DNA of 64,000 nucleotides from JABDOU01 sp041567895 (GCA_041567895.1 JBFGAX010000010.1:1-64000); one strand, 5' to 3'. Positions 33,979 through 43,371 are shown, numbered from the stretch's first letter. The notes: a model not told the origin generated them from the letters alone. Translations and numbers: made by a program.

Positions 33979-34898
33979 CCCGAGCGCTCGTAACGGGCGG
34001 CGCCGGTTTTCTCGGTCGGGGTCTGTCCGAGCGGCTCCTTCGGGACGGCTACGAAGTCGTGGTGCTCGACAATCTCTCGAGTGCCAGTCCTCTCGGAGTT
34101 GCTGAAGGCACCGAGTTCATCGAAGGCGACGTCATCGATCCGCCCGACATCGGCGGCACCTTCACGCACATCTACCATTTCGCATCGCCTGCTTCGCCTC
34201 CCCGATACCTCAAAGATCCGATCGGGACGATGCGCACGGGCGCGGAGGGAACGCTGCACATGCTCGAGCGAGCCGAACGGGATGATGCGGTCATCACGTT
34301 TGCTTCGACGAGCGAGATCTACGGAGATCCCCTCGAACACCCGCAACGGGAGTCGTACTTCGGCAACGTGGATATCTCCTCCCCCCGCGCCTGCTACGAC
34401 GAGGCGAAGCGATACGCAGAAGCGCTGGTGCATGCCTTCCATCGCACTGGCAGGCACACGAAGACACGGATCGTTCGCGTATTCAACACGTACGGCCCGG
34501 GAATGTCGCCAGATGACGGCAGGGTCGTTTCGAACTTCCTCGTACAAGCTATTACCGGCCAACCGATGACGATCCAGGGCGATGGGAGCCAGACCCGGTC
34601 TTTTTGCTATGTCGACGACCTGATCGAGGGCATCATCCGACTGTCGCGTAGCGATGTCACGCTCCCGGTGAATCTCGGTAACCCGAACGAAATCACGATG
34701 CTCGAGCTGGCTGATCGCGTCGCAGAGATCGCGGGTGATCCGGGCCGGATGTTCACCGAGCTCCCCCAGTCGGACCCCAAAGTGAGGAAGCCCGACATCT
34801 CCCGCGCGGTCGAGTTGCTCGACTGGAAGCCGGTGGTCGATCTGGCCGATGGGCTCGTGGAGACCCATCAATACTTCAAGCAGGTGCTGGCAGGGTGA
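33975..34898 (+). CDS. NAD-dependent SDR, UDP-glucuronate decarboxylase (UXS)-like
   Basis: This 307-residue extended SDR has the NAD motif TGGAGFLGRGL, HFASPASPPRYLKDPI, STSEIYGDPLEHPQ, a catalytic Tyr141-x3-Lys145 in RACYDEAKRYAE, and RVFNTYGPGM. The SPASPP..Y and GDP..HPQ.E motifs are those of UDP-xylose synthases, which decarboxylate UDP-glucuronate; dTDP-glucose dehydratases look different. It starts inside the ugd stop (ATGA). UDP-xylose, or an intermediate related to arabinose pathways, is the expected product. Confidence 0.88.
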   Translation: MTRALVTGGAGFLGRGLSERLLRDGYEVVVLDNLSSASPLGVAEGTEFIEGDVIDPPDIGGTFTHIYHFASPASPPRYLKDPIGTMRTGAEGTLHMLERAERDDAVITFASTSEIYGDPLEHPQRESYFGNVDISSPRACYDEAKRYAEALVHAFHRTGRHTKTRIVRVFNTYGPGMSPDDGRVVSNFLVQAITGQPMTIQGDGSQTRSFCYVDDLIEGIIRLSRSDVTLPVNLGNPNEITMLELADRVAEIAGDPGRMFTELPQSDPKVRKPDISRAVELLDWKPVVDLADGLVETHQYFKQVLAG

Positions 34899-35935
34899 TA
34901 CGCCAGGCGGTATTGCTGGTTGGCGGCCGGGGCACCCGTGTGTGGCCCTTGACGGACACCGTACCCAAAGGCCTGCTGCCTGTGGCCGGAGTTCCGTTCA
35001 TCGAGCTTCAGTTCAGGTTGCTTGCCGAAGTCGGGGTTGAGGAAGTGATCCTCGCCATCGGGACCAGTCACGAATCGGCATGGCGAAGCTATGCCGAAGG
35101 AACCACGAGTCCGGTGGTACATCTAGCGGTCGAGCAAACGAAGCTCGATACGGCAGGTCCCCTGGTAGCAATTCGCCATCAGCTCGACGACCGTTTCCTG
35201 GTACTGAACGGCGACGTCGTGTTGGAGGGAAGTCTCGGTCAGTTCGTGGCCGACGCTCCGGACCTGCCCGCGATCCTGTCTCTCGTCGGGGTAGAAGACA
35301 CCAGCGCATACGGCGTTGTCGTGACCAACGATCACGGCAAGGTGGAGCGTTTCATCGAAAAGCCACCCCCGGGCACCGCACCCACCAACGCGGTGAATGC
35401 CGGGATGTATCTCCTGTCCAGGTCGGTTTTTGACGCGTACGAGGAAGGTCCCCTTTCGTTTGAACAAACTGTCTTTCCATCGCTCGTGGAACAAGGCCTA
35501 CTCGGCGGTGTCGAGATCGATGGTGTCTGGTTGGACATTGGAACACCTCGGCTGTATCTGCAAACGCATCGCGACGTGGCGGCCGGTGAATCTCGTCTTG
35601 TGAACATGGACCCTGCCCACCACAGTATCGAGGCGGATGTTGCAGGCGATCTCGACGGCAATTGGAACTTCATAGGATCGGGAGCCGTGGTCGAAGCGGG
35701 TGCCCGGGTGAGCGAATCGATCGTCCTGCCGGGCGCGACCATCAGGTCCGGTTCCTTCGTGGAGGATTCAATCGTTGGATGGAACGCCGTAATCGAGAAT
35801 GCCAGGGTTTCCGATAGCACGGTGATAGGCGCAGGCGCGGTCATCGGAGAAGGATGTGAATTGAGCGCAGGCGTGCGGATTGCTCCAGGATCGAAACTAG
35901 GTGCCGGTGCCGTGACCTTCGAGCCACCGGCATGA
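34895..35935 (+). CDS. Sugar-1-phosphate nucleotidyltransferase with left-handed beta-helix tail
   Basis: This 346-residue protein opens with the nucleotide-binding loop LLVGGRGTRVWPLTDTVPKGLLPVAG, close to the GGxGTRLxPLTxxxPKPLxP consensus. LNGDVVLEG supplies the metal-binding Asp, and IEKPPPGTAPTNAVNAGMYL follows. The last 100 residues read as hexapeptide-like turns (VVEAGARVSESIVLPGATI). It makes an NDP-sugar, GDP-mannose or a dTDP/UDP sugar, and the exact sugar cannot be read from sequence. It overlaps both neighbours by four bases. ManB, encoded downstream at 46.8 kb, could provide a hexose-1-phosphate. Confidence 0.87.
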   Translation: MIRQAVLLVGGRGTRVWPLTDTVPKGLLPVAGVPFIELQFRLLAEVGVEEVILAIGTSHESAWRSYAEGTTSPVVHLAVEQTKLDTAGPLVAIRHQLDDRFLVLNGDVVLEGSLGQFVADAPDLPAILSLVGVEDTSAYGVVVTNDHGKVERFIEKPPPGTAPTNAVNAGMYLLSRSVFDAYEEGPLSFEQTVFPSLVEQGLLGGVEIDGVWLDIGTPRLYLQTHRDVAAGESRLVNMDPAHHSIEADVAGDLDGNWNFIGSGAVVEAGARVSESIVLPGATIRSGSFVEDSIVGWNAVIENARVSDSTVIGAGAVIGEGCELSAGVRIAPGSKLGAGAVTFEPPA

Positions 35936-36864
35936 CCACCTCACTCGTCACGGGCGGCGCCGGATTCATCGGATCTCACCTGTCCGATCGTCTCATGGCA
36001 GACGGGCACGAGGTGGTCATCGTCGACAATCTGTCAAAAGGTCGCATCGAACGGCTGCAAGGCGCTCTCGACGCCGGAGCCACGTTGGTTGATCTCGATA
36101 TCACGTCCGCTGAAATCGAGGGCCTGTTCGCCGACGTCAAGCCTGACCTGCTCTTTCACCTTGCGGCCCAGAGTGCGGTGCGACCATCGGTTGAGGATCC
36201 GGTGTTCGATGCGACGGTCAATGTCGTTGGAACGGTCAATCTGCTCGAAGCCGCTCGCAAGGTCGGTACGAAAAGGATCGTGTTTGCTTCATCCGGAGGC
36301 GCCATCTACGGCGAGGTGACGGATCCCGCCACCGAGCTTCAGCCAAAGCATCCGGACAGCCCGTACGGCATCTCCAAAAAGATCGTGGAGGACTATTTCC
36401 GGTTTTACCGGGATCAATACGATCTCGACTACGTGGCGATGGCTCTCGGCAACGTCTATGGCCCGAGACAGGATCCCCACGGCGAGGCCGGTGTGATCGC
36501 GATCTTTGCCCGTCTCATGCTGGACGGAAAAACACCCACGATCAACGGCGATGGTTCACAACAGCGCGATTATGTCTACGTGGATGACGTCGTCGATGCC
36601 TTCGTCCGGGCATCAGACATCGGCGGAGGGAGGCTGCTCAACATTGGAACCGGCCACGCAACTTCCGTGTCTGAGCTCTACGCAGCTCTCGCCAACGCAA
36701 CCGGATTCGACGCCGACCCCATTCACGGGCCGAGCAAAGCAGGCGACCTGGCGAGGAGCGTCATCGACGCCTCCGCCGCGAGGCAGCACCTGGGTTGGGA
36801 GCCGGGTGAGAGTCTGGAGTCAGGGCTCGAGAAAACGGTCGCGTGGTTTCGGGACTTCGGCTAG
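35932..36864 (+). CDS. NAD-dependent epimerase, UDP-glucose 4-epimerase-like
   Basis: This 310-residue extended SDR has TGGAGFIGSHLSDRL, VDNLSKGRIERL, FHLAAQSAVRPSVEDP, ASSGGAIYGE, the catalytic Tyr145-x3-Lys149 in SPYGISKK, and NVYGPRQDPHGEAGVIAIF. These fit the GalE group that swaps the C4 configuration of UDP-hexoses or UDP-N-acetylhexosamines; UDP-xylose to UDP-arabinose conversion is possible given the operon. It is the last gene of the nucleotide-sugar operon, and its stop overlaps that of cofE on the other strand. Confidence 0.88.
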   Translation: MTTSLVTGGAGFIGSHLSDRLMADGHEVVIVDNLSKGRIERLQGALDAGATLVDLDITSAEIEGLFADVKPDLLFHLAAQSAVRPSVEDPVFDATVNVVGTVNLLEAARKVGTKRIVFASSGGAIYGEVTDPATELQPKHPDSPYGISKKIVEDYFRFYRDQYDLDYVAMALGNVYGPRQDPHGEAGVIAIFARLMLDGKTPTINGDGSQQRDYVYVDDVVDAFVRASDIGGGRLLNIGTGHATSVSELYAALANATGFDADPIHGPSKAGDLARSVIDASAARQHLGWEPGESLESGLEKTVAWFRDFG

Positions 36865-37577
36865 AGAAACAGGTCTTCTGAAGCCGATCGAACCAGGTCC
36901 GTAGCTTTCGAGTTCCCGGACGATGCAGGTCCGATGTCGAGGCCTCGTAACACCGCAACAGGGATTGATGCCGCTTTGCCCATCACCAGATCGGCCGCGG
37001 CGGCGATCTCATCGATGACGGCCACTTCGGTGACTTCCATGATGCGGCCGGTGTGATCTGGCTTGCCCCTGTGGTCCATCAGCGCGGGCAAGCCCGCAAT
37101 GCCGATGGCAACGTCAACCAGGCCACGCCGCCACGCCCGCCCAAATGTGTCTGTGACGACGACGGCGATATCTTCGCCAAATCGTTTCATCAACCCGTTG
37201 CGGATTGTTGCTGCGGACCGATCCGGACGGAGAGGAAGCAGCACGACCTCTTCGCCAGGCACATTCGACCGGTCGACTCCTGCATTCGCGCAGATGAAAC
37301 CGTGCCTGGTGCGGGTGATCGTCAGGTCGCCGCGTCGCCTGAGGACCGCCGATGCTTCGTTCCGTACGATCTCCGCGACTGATCCGCCGACCGGTGTGGC
37401 GAACCGCCCTTCTGCCTTCGATACCACCTTGTGGGTCACGACGACGATGTCGTGCAGAACGAGCGTCGTGAGGTGACTGGCGATGGCATCGCCGATGATG
37501 TCGGTCAAAGGCGCTCCCGATTCGATCTCGCCGATCCCCGGTATACCGAAAACCGCCAGGTCAGGCATCACGTCCAC
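36861..37577 (-). CDS. cofE: Coenzyme F420-0:L-glutamate ligase
   Basis: This 238-residue protein has IPGIGEIESGAPLTDII, VLHDIVVVTHKVVSKAEGR, GFICANAGVDRSNV, LLPLRPDRSA, VVVTDTFGRAWRRGLVDVAIG and AADLVMGKAASIPV, all typical of CofE/FbiB. It adds glutamates to F420-0 using GTP. It lacks the C-terminal nitroreductase-like domain of mycobacterial FbiB, so the FMN-dependent reduction step must be encoded elsewhere. It overlaps cofD by 10 bases on the same strand; ATG 37568 would be an alternative start. Confidence 0.94.
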   Translation of the reverse strand: MDVMPDLAVFGIPGIGEIESGAPLTDIIGDAIASHLTTLVLHDIVVVTHKVVSKAEGRFATPVGGSVAEIVRNEASAVLRRRGDLTITRTRHGFICANAGVDRSNVPGEEVVLLPLRPDRSAATIRNGLMKRFGEDIAVVVTDTFGRAWRRGLVDVAIGIAGLPALMDHRGKPDHTGRIMEVTEVAVIDEIAAAADLVMGKAASIPVAVLRGLDIGPASSGNSKATDLVRSASEDLFL

Positions 37578-38485
37578 AGATCACCAAACCAGGCTCCGAA
37601 ATTGGCGCCGCGTTCTGTCGTATCGATCATGGTGTCATGGATGATGCACTCGATATCGGTCTCGGGTGGATCCCGGTCGACGACGAGATGAGAGAGCAAG
37701 CTGTCGTAGCCGGAAACGATCCCGGCATGCGACGGGTCGTATCCGAGTGAAGCCATCACACGGTCGGTGGGGCCTTTGACCGGTTTGCCTCCGACAAATG
37801 GACTGATTGCGACCACGGTTTTGGCTGCCGCGACAGCTCCGCGGATCGGGGGAATGGCAAGCATCGGCCAGATCGAAAGGGGGGGATTGCTGGGAGCGAT
37901 GACCACCACGTCGGCGCACTCGATCGCCTCAATCACCCCTGGGGCGGGCTTGGCGTCGGCCGCGTCTTCGAACCTGAGATCCGTAACGGTCGGTTGCGCA
38001 CCGTTGAGCACGAAGTATTCCTGGAAACTGAGCTCACCCAGCTCGGCGGTCTGAACTCTGGTTGGAACCCGGTCGTCGGAGGCCGGAAGGATCGTCGATC
38101 CGACATCAAAACTCCTTGCAATGTGGCCCGTGACCGAAGACAGGCTCTCGCCCTCGGCAAGGCGTTGTGTGCGCATCAGGTTGAGTCCGAGGTCCAGGTC
38201 ACCGAGGCGGAATGTCGTGTCGACTCCGAGAGCTGCGAGGCTCTCCATCGCTTGGAACGTGTCATGTTTGCGTCCCCAGCCGGCATCGCCTTCGACCCCG
38301 GCGAGGGTGTAGATGACCGAGTCGAGATCCGGAGATACTGCAAGACCATAGATCGAGTCGTCGTCGCCGACATTGACGACGATCGAGAGGTTTTCGGGCG
38401 CAATGGCGCTTACCAATGCACGTGCCATCCGAGCGCCTCCAACGCCCCCACCGAGCATGCAGATGTGAAGGTCGTTGCGTCTCAT
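37568..38485 (-). CDS. cofD: 2-phospho-L-lactate/phosphoenolpyruvyl transferase
   Basis: This 305-residue protein has the family opening ICMLGGGVGGARMARAL, then VVNVGDDDSIYGLAVSPDLDSVIYTLAG, GWGRKHDTF, LGDLDLGL, VVIAPSNPPLSIWPMLAIP and ISPFVGGKPVKGPTDRVM. CofD/FbiA joins the lactyl or enolpyruvyl phosphate group to Fo, giving F420-0 or dehydro-F420-0. The reading frame extends far upstream to 39370, but the extra part is antisense to the next gene; ATG 38485 begins the family N-terminus. It lies back to back with the large glycosyltransferase gene, 24 bases away. Confidence 0.94.
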   Translation of the reverse strand: MRRNDLHICMLGGGVGGARMARALVSAIAPENLSIVVNVGDDDSIYGLAVSPDLDSVIYTLAGVEGDAGWGRKHDTFQAMESLAALGVDTTFRLGDLDLGLNLMRTQRLAEGESLSSVTGHIARSFDVGSTILPASDDRVPTRVQTAELGELSFQEYFVLNGAQPTVTDLRFEDAADAKPAPGVIEAIECADVVVIAPSNPPLSIWPMLAIPPIRGAVAAAKTVVAISPFVGGKPVKGPTDRVMASLGYDPSHAGIVSGYDSLLSHLVVDRDPPETDIECIIHDTMIDTTERGANFGAWFGDLWT

Positions 38486-38509
38486 GGTGTTTGTCTCAAG
38501 AATTAGCCG

Positions 38510-41260
38510 ATGCCCACTGTTTCTCTCGCGCCTCCGATGGCGACTTCGATCGCCGCCGTCGTGATGATATCCGGCGACGAGAACACCGTCGCGTTGGAGG
38601 GAATTGCACATCAGACGGTGGCAGCCGACGTTGTGTCGACCGTCGACCCGGGGGCGCTCGACGACATACCAACTCAACTCGACCCTTCTGTGACCCATAT
38701 CTGGCTTCTCGATGCAACGACCTACGCGCGTCCGGACGCGCTCGAGGCCCTGTTGCGGGAGATGGCGAGGCTCGACGCAGACGTGGTTGGTAGTAAAGGT
38801 TTGAGTGCGTTTGCGTCGGGCCAGCTCGACTCGGTTGGTTTCTCGACCGATGTGCTTGGAGAGACCCATCGCGGGTTCGATACCGGTGAGCTCGATCAGG
38901 AGCAGTACGACGTCGTCCGCGATATCGGCTATGTGTCGGCGGCGTCGATGTTGATCCGTCGCGAGGTTCTGGAGAAATCGGGAGGCTTTGACGGAAAGCT
39001 CGATCCCGAAAGCGCGTCTCTGGATCTCTGCCAGCGCATCAGGTTGGCAGGCGGAAGAATCATCGTGGCGCCGTCTTCGGAGGTGGAAGTCTCCGACGAC
39101 TTTCGACGCGGAACTCCGTTCTGGCAACGGGAGGCGGGACGGCTCAGATCGATTCTCAAGGCGTACAGCGCTGTCACCCTCTGGTGGGTGCTGCCGGTGG
39201 CGTTCGTTGTCGGGATCGTCGACGGGTTCCTCAGTCCTCTTCGCAGGCGATTTACGCTTCCCGGCTTCTTCCTGGCAGTGGGCTGGAACATCATCCATCT
39301 CCCCGAAACGCTCCGGCAGAGACGATCCGTCGCCCGGGTCGTTGGGGACGAAGAGCTGTTTCGATATCAACGGCGCGGATCGCTTCGTCTCAGCCAGGTC
39401 GGGGCATCGATCGCCAGTCTCTTCAGCTCGACGCCGCTCGCTCGCAACGTGGTCACGCTCGTTGACACCGGTGAAGAAGCGCTACTGCGACCGAACTGGG
39501 TATGGCCGACGAGCATCGTCGGGATAGTCCTCCTCGGGACCCGAACCCTGTTCGGTCAGGGTCTACCTACGACGGGCTATTCGATGCCGCTCGCGGAATC
39601 TGCGTGGGGCATGCTCCGGGCCTATGCCGGCGGCTGGAACGCGGCGGGCCTTGGAAGCCCGGAGCCGTATCGCCCGGGTGTTGCGCTGTCGGCACTGGCA
39701 CAGCTTCTCGTGTTCGGGAATCCCGCGATCGGTGGATGGCTTTTGACGTTCGGAGCGGCCCTGGCGGGTGCCGCCGGAATGGCACGACTCCTGGAACGTC
39801 TGGGGGCGGGTCTTGGAGGCCGGTATTCCGGCGCCCTCCTCTACATCGTTGGTCCGGCAGCCTGGGCGATTTCGCAGGCGGGCGCGTGGCCGACCCTCAT
39901 GGCAGCAGCGGTCGTGCCGTGGGTCGTGTATCTCGGACTTCGAAAACACACCGGTTTTCTCGAGAATCTTTCCGGTATCGCAATCATGGCGTTGCTCACC
40001 GCGGTCGGGGCCGGGTTCTCCATCCCGATTCTGGCCGTACCAACGATCATCCTCATTCTTCTCACCGTCACTGATCCGCAACGGGGTGGCTTCCCGATGG
40101 CCATGGGATCGTTGAGTGCAATCGCAGCAATTCCGTTGCTGCTGCCATGGATCGGCCTCGTCGGTTCGTATGACATCCTTTCCCGTTCTGGCTACAACTT
40201 CTACTGGTCACCCAACACCTGGGTGGTCGTAGCGGTCGGCACCGGGTTCATGGTGGTTCTGATCGCAGGGACCCGCCAGGCGGCGAAACTGGCAGGCTGG
40301 GGAGGCCTGCTCGCAGCGCTGGGAGCCGTGGTTTCGAGGAACTCTCATCGCGAGGTGCTCGGCAGCGAAATCGGCCTCGAAGCGTCCTTTGCCGCGATTC
40401 TCGTCGCCTCCTTTGGAATTGCAGTCATCGCGGGGGCGACGCTGATGGAGCAGCCGCGGGGATTGCAGTGGACGAGGTGGTTGGGCGGCCTCATGGTCAT
40501 CGTGCTCTCGGTGGCGGTGTTTCCATACGTCTTTCTGGGGCGCGGCGGGTTACCCGGGTATGACTTCGAACGGCTCGTGCGGTTCACCGTGACCGATGCG
40601 GCCGATCCCGATCAGGGCAGCTCGCGCATTCTGCTCATCGGGGCGCCGGGCTCGCTACCTGGTGACAGCCGTCCGCTCACGGACGAGATGAGTTTTCGCG
40701 TTGTGGCAGCTCCGAAACCTGACATTTCGGAGCTGTGGCTTCCAGCCGAAAGGATTGGAGACACCGAACTGGAGGCAACGCTCAAACGCGTGCTCGACGG
40801 CGACACGATCCGCGGAGGGTCCGAGCTGGCTCCGTTCGGCATTCGCTGGATCATCGCGACCAGCCCGAACGCCCTCACTCCGCGTTTGCGAGGTCAGCTC
40901 GACCTCGGTGAGCTGGGACAGGCACCGGACGGAGCCTTCGAGGTGGAACCCTGGATGTCGAGAGCCGTCGACGATGTCGGCACGAGGTGGCTGTTCTCGT
41001 TGCCCGATTACCAATCTCCGGGCAATGGAGGATCGACGGTGAGGATCGCCGAGAACGCAGATGACCGATGGGGCCCCGGCGAATTCGTTCAGGACGTTTG
41101 GGCCGGGGTCGTTTCGCCCGGTGACGCGCAGACGATCGTCTATGCGGGATCGACGGTCCTGAGAAACCTGGCCTGGCTGTCGCTGGTGGTTGCGATGCTT
41201 TATCTGGCGATAGGCATCCTCGGTGCCAGGCTCCCTGCCGTGCGGGACCGCGGCCTCTGA
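38510..41260 (+). CDS. Large membrane protein with N-terminal GT2-like domain
   Basis: This 916-residue protein has a divergent GT2-like domain in its first 230 residues (THIWLLDATTYARPDALEALLREM, GYVSAASMLIRREVLEKSGGFD, LDLCQRIRLAGG). At least twelve hydrophobic helices follow from about 240 to 700, then a soluble extracytoplasmic region (about 705-890), and a last helix near the C-terminus. The DxD motif is weak. It corresponds by position to the large glycosyltransferase found beside fbiA-fbiB in mycobacteria and streptomycetes. A whiB gene, often found between them, is missing. It probably glycosylates an envelope lipid or glycan. Its stop TGA overlaps the next ATG by one base. Confidence 0.82.
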   Translation: MPTVSLAPPMATSIAAVVMISGDENTVALEGIAHQTVAADVVSTVDPGALDDIPTQLDPSVTHIWLLDATTYARPDALEALLREMARLDADVVGSKGLSAFASGQLDSVGFSTDVLGETHRGFDTGELDQEQYDVVRDIGYVSAASMLIRREVLEKSGGFDGKLDPESASLDLCQRIRLAGGRIIVAPSSEVEVSDDFRRGTPFWQREAGRLRSILKAYSAVTLWWVLPVAFVVGIVDGFLSPLRRRFTLPGFFLAVGWNIIHLPETLRQRRSVARVVGDEELFRYQRRGSLRLSQVGASIASLFSSTPLARNVVTLVDTGEEALLRPNWVWPTSIVGIVLLGTRTLFGQGLPTTGYSMPLAESAWGMLRAYAGGWNAAGLGSPEPYRPGVALSALAQLLVFGNPAIGGWLLTFGAALAGAAGMARLLERLGAGLGGRYSGALLYIVGPAAWAISQAGAWPTLMAAAVVPWVVYLGLRKHTGFLENLSGIAIMALLTAVGAGFSIPILAVPTIILILLTVTDPQRGGFPMAMGSLSAIAAIPLLLPWIGLVGSYDILSRSGYNFYWSPNTWVVVAVGTGFMVVLIAGTRQAAKLAGWGGLLAALGAVVSRNSHREVLGSEIGLEASFAAILVASFGIAVIAGATLMEQPRGLQWTRWLGGLMVIVLSVAVFPYVFLGRGGLPGYDFERLVRFTVTDAADPDQGSSRILLIGAPGSLPGDSRPLTDEMSFRVVAAPKPDISELWLPAERIGDTELEATLKRVLDGDTIRGGSELAPFGIRWIIATSPNALTPRLRGQLDLGELGQAPDGAFEVEPWMSRAVDDVGTRWLFSLPDYQSPGNGGSTVRIAENADDRWGPGEFVQDVWAGVVSPGDAQTIVYAGSTVLRNLAWLSLVVAMLYLAIGILGARLPAVRDRGL

Positions 41261-42528
41261 TGATCTATCGTGCTGTCGTCATCGCCGCAGTCATCATCGT
41301 TTCCGGTGTCGCCTGGATTTCGTTGCCGCCGGTCGCCCCTGCTGAGGAAGACCCTCCTCCCGAACCTCTCTCGGGTATCCAATCCGGGGTTTTCTACTGC
41401 GTCGGATCCGGCGCTGGGGCCGAAACGACCTTCCAGGCGGTCGCGGGATCGGCGTCGACCTCGAGGATCTCAATTCTCGATTCGAACATCGTCGTCGACA
41501 CGGTGGAGACGACAACCGAGCGTCCCGCCACTGCGATGTTCAAACCGCCCGGCCAATTGTTCACGGGTGGGGCAGTGGTCGAGGTGGAAGCAGAAGACGC
41601 CGGAGCATCATGGATCACGGAGGGACCGACCCGGGCGGCGGCCACAACCTGTTACGCCGAACCTCGCAACGCCTGGACCATATATGGCGGTCCGATCGGA
41701 TCAGCCGATCGACTCGTGCTGCGTCTGATGAACCCGTTGTTGTCCAGCGGCAAGGCCGACATTCGGCTCACCACCGAATTCGGCCCGGAGCCCATCACCG
41801 AACTCGAGTCGGTCGGCGTTGCCCCGAGAGATGTTGTAGAGATTCCGCTCAGCGAGATTCTCGGGCAACGGACGATGGTCAAAGTTGCCGTGGATGTCAC
41901 AGATGGTCGGTTGCTACCCGCGATGGTTTCGACAACGCCGAACGGGATTGCGACATGGAGAGCCGAGCGCGCGGCAACGGATTGGTACCTGCCAACGGTT
42001 CGTGTCGGTGATGTCGTCGGCGACATTGCTGTGACCAATCCCCGCCAGGAGCAGGTCGAAGTCGAGTACACGGGAATCGACTCCAGCGGCGTTTCAGGCC
42101 AGGATACGCTGATCCTCGAACCGCTCGGTCACGTCGTTCTGCCTGCCACTTCTTTGGGGCCGGTCGTACTCGGTTCGCGGATATCAGCCACCGGGCCGGT
42201 AGTCGTGACCCTCGTCGGAGACAGCGAATCCGGCCGATACGGAGAATCAGCCATTAGTGAGCTTTCGAGGCGCTGGATGGTCGCAGGACCGTCACGGGGC
42301 GGTGCTATCGACATATGGATTCTCAATCCGAGCCCAACCGAGGCGAACGTGACGGTAGGCGAGGAAACCTCGGCGCGAACGATTCAGGTTCGTTCCGGGA
42401 CGTCTGCCCATATCACCGTGGAATCGCCGGAAGGTTCTCTGGTGACCTCCGATCAGCCTGTGGCAGTTTCCTGGTCAACCCAGGGCAGGTTGGCCTTGTC
42501 GAACGCATCGCCGCTCGAACTCGATTGA
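41260..42528 (+). CDS. Exported DUF5719-like protein
   Basis: This 422-residue protein has a signal peptide or anchor (residues 1-27, AAVIIVSGVAWISLPP) and a beta-rich remainder without membrane helices. Repeated Ig-like phrases (LVLRLMNPLLSSGKADIRLTTE, DIAVTNPRQEQVEVEYTG, IDIWILNPSPTEANVTVG) match the layout of DUF5719, whose function is unknown. It is translationally coupled to the upstream glycosyltransferase and followed by the DUF3499-like gene, the same order as in other actinobacteria. It may scaffold or cap the surface glycan made by its neighbour; that is inference. Confidence 0.78.
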   Translation: MIYRAVVIAAVIIVSGVAWISLPPVAPAEEDPPPEPLSGIQSGVFYCVGSGAGAETTFQAVAGSASTSRISILDSNIVVDTVETTTERPATAMFKPPGQLFTGGAVVEVEAEDAGASWITEGPTRAAATTCYAEPRNAWTIYGGPIGSADRLVLRLMNPLLSSGKADIRLTTEFGPEPITELESVGVAPRDVVEIPLSEILGQRTMVKVAVDVTDGRLLPAMVSTTPNGIATWRAERAATDWYLPTVRVGDVVGDIAVTNPRQEQVEVEYTGIDSSGVSGQDTLILEPLGHVVLPATSLGPVVLGSRISATGPVVVTLVGDSESGRYGESAISELSRRWMVAGPSRGGAIDIWILNPSPTEANVTVGEETSARTIQVRSGTSAHITVESPEGSLVTSDQPVAVSWSTQGRLALSNASPLELD

Positions 42529-42579
42529 GATGGACGATGTGCCGACATTCTCGAGGCGAGCAGGCCTACCTTGGTGGTC

Positions 42580-42816
42580 ATGGAACTCTGTGATCGATGC
42601 GGTTATCCAGCGACCGCTCTGATGACGTTTTCATATAGCGAGAGGATCGTGACGCTGACACAGCTCGTTGGATTGGCCGCGCGGCCGCCTGGATCGATCA
42701 GGCTCTGTGCCGGACACGCACTGACGAAGACGGCGCCCGTGGGCTGGGGCCTGGCTGATGAGCTAGGTTCGGAGCTGTCGCTATTCACGGTTGAGGAGGC
42801 AGACCATGGCTCTTGA
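42580..42816 (+). CDS. DUF3499-like small cysteine-bearing protein
   Basis: This 78-residue protein starts MELCDRCGYPATALMTF, with a CxxC pair at residues 4 and 7. A later CAGHA motif offers two more potential metal ligands, making a likely small zinc site. This fits DUF3499, a short actinobacterial family of unknown function found next to phosphomannomutase genes. A TTG at 42571 is an alternative start. It overlaps the following gene by 11 bases. Confidence 0.78.
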   Translation: MELCDRCGYPATALMTFSYSERIVTLTQLVGLAARPPGSIRLCAGHALTKTAPVGWGLADELGSELSLFTVEEADHGS

Positions 42817-43123
42817 CGTCGACATGCTCGATTGGGTGCGCGACCTGGACGAGGCTGATCTGCGGCGCCTTGCGATGATCGTGTCAGCTCGTCTCGGTAC
42901 CGCAGGACCTGGAGTCGACCCATCGATCAAAGTTGGATTTCGTCCGCAATCTGTGCGATGTGGGAAGCCCGATTGCACGTCCTGTCCTCATGGTCCCTAC
43001 TGGTATGCGTATTGGCGCGAGCAGGGGAAGCCGAGGTCGCTGTATCTCGGCAAACTCGACGAAGCCGAGCTGGAATCCGTTGCGCGACAAAAACAGCTCC
43101 CCGGGTATGCTGACGCCCCATGA
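42806..43123 (+). CDS. Small protein with CGKPxC cluster (DUF6788-like)
   Basis: This 105-residue protein starts at ATG 42806 behind GAGGAGG. The N-terminal 40 residues form a helical stretch (DMLDWVRDLDEADLRRLAMIV). The remainder contains RCGKPDCTSCPHGPYWYAYWREQGKPRSLYLGK, whose three cysteines and HGPYWY are reminiscent of DUF6788-type modules. Function is unknown; metal or nucleic acid binding is a guess. It is translationally coupled on both sides (11-base overlap before, ATGA overlap after). Confidence 0.72.
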   Translation: MALDVDMLDWVRDLDEADLRRLAMIVSARLGTAGPGVDPSIKVGFRPQSVRCGKPDCTSCPHGPYWYAYWREQGKPRSLYLGKLDEAELESVARQKQLPGYADAP

Positions 43124-43308
43124 CTACCAAGCAACCGTGCCAGGATTGTGGCAATACCAAGACCACTGAGATCGATCTGAGTCTTGCCGACGGAACCGAG
43201 GTCACGTTCGTGTCGTGCGCCAACTGCGAGGCACGGTGGTGGGACAAGGATGGTCGGCGGGTCAAGCTCGAGAAAGTGTTGGATCTGGCACGCAAAGCCA
43301 CGACCTAG
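43120..43308 (+). CDS. Small zinc-ribbon-like protein
   Basis: This 62-residue protein has two CxxC pairs: CQDCGN near the N-terminus and CANCEARWW after residue 30, joined by a beta-hairpin-like segment. That is the outline of a zinc ribbon. It overlaps the upstream stop by ATGA, so it is very likely real despite its size. Function is unknown. Position within the DUF3499/phosphomannomutase block suggests a conserved helper in the same pathway, or simply a co-transcribed regulator. Confidence 0.72.
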   Translation: MTTKQPCQDCGNTKTTEIDLSLADGTEVTFVSCANCEARWWDKDGRRVKLEKVLDLARKATT

Positions 43309-43371
43309 CTCGGTCCAGTCACTTCTCACGTCAGTCAAAACGTCAGCCAGGATCTTTCAGAAGGACATCCG

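Noticed and set aside
38486..38509. whiB gene between cofD and the large glycosyltransferase
   Set aside because: The gap is only 24 bases; the whiB copy found here in other actinobacteria is not present.
38485..39370. N-terminal extension of cofD by about 295 residues
   Set aside because: It is antisense to the large glycosyltransferase gene; the CofD family begins at ATG 38485.
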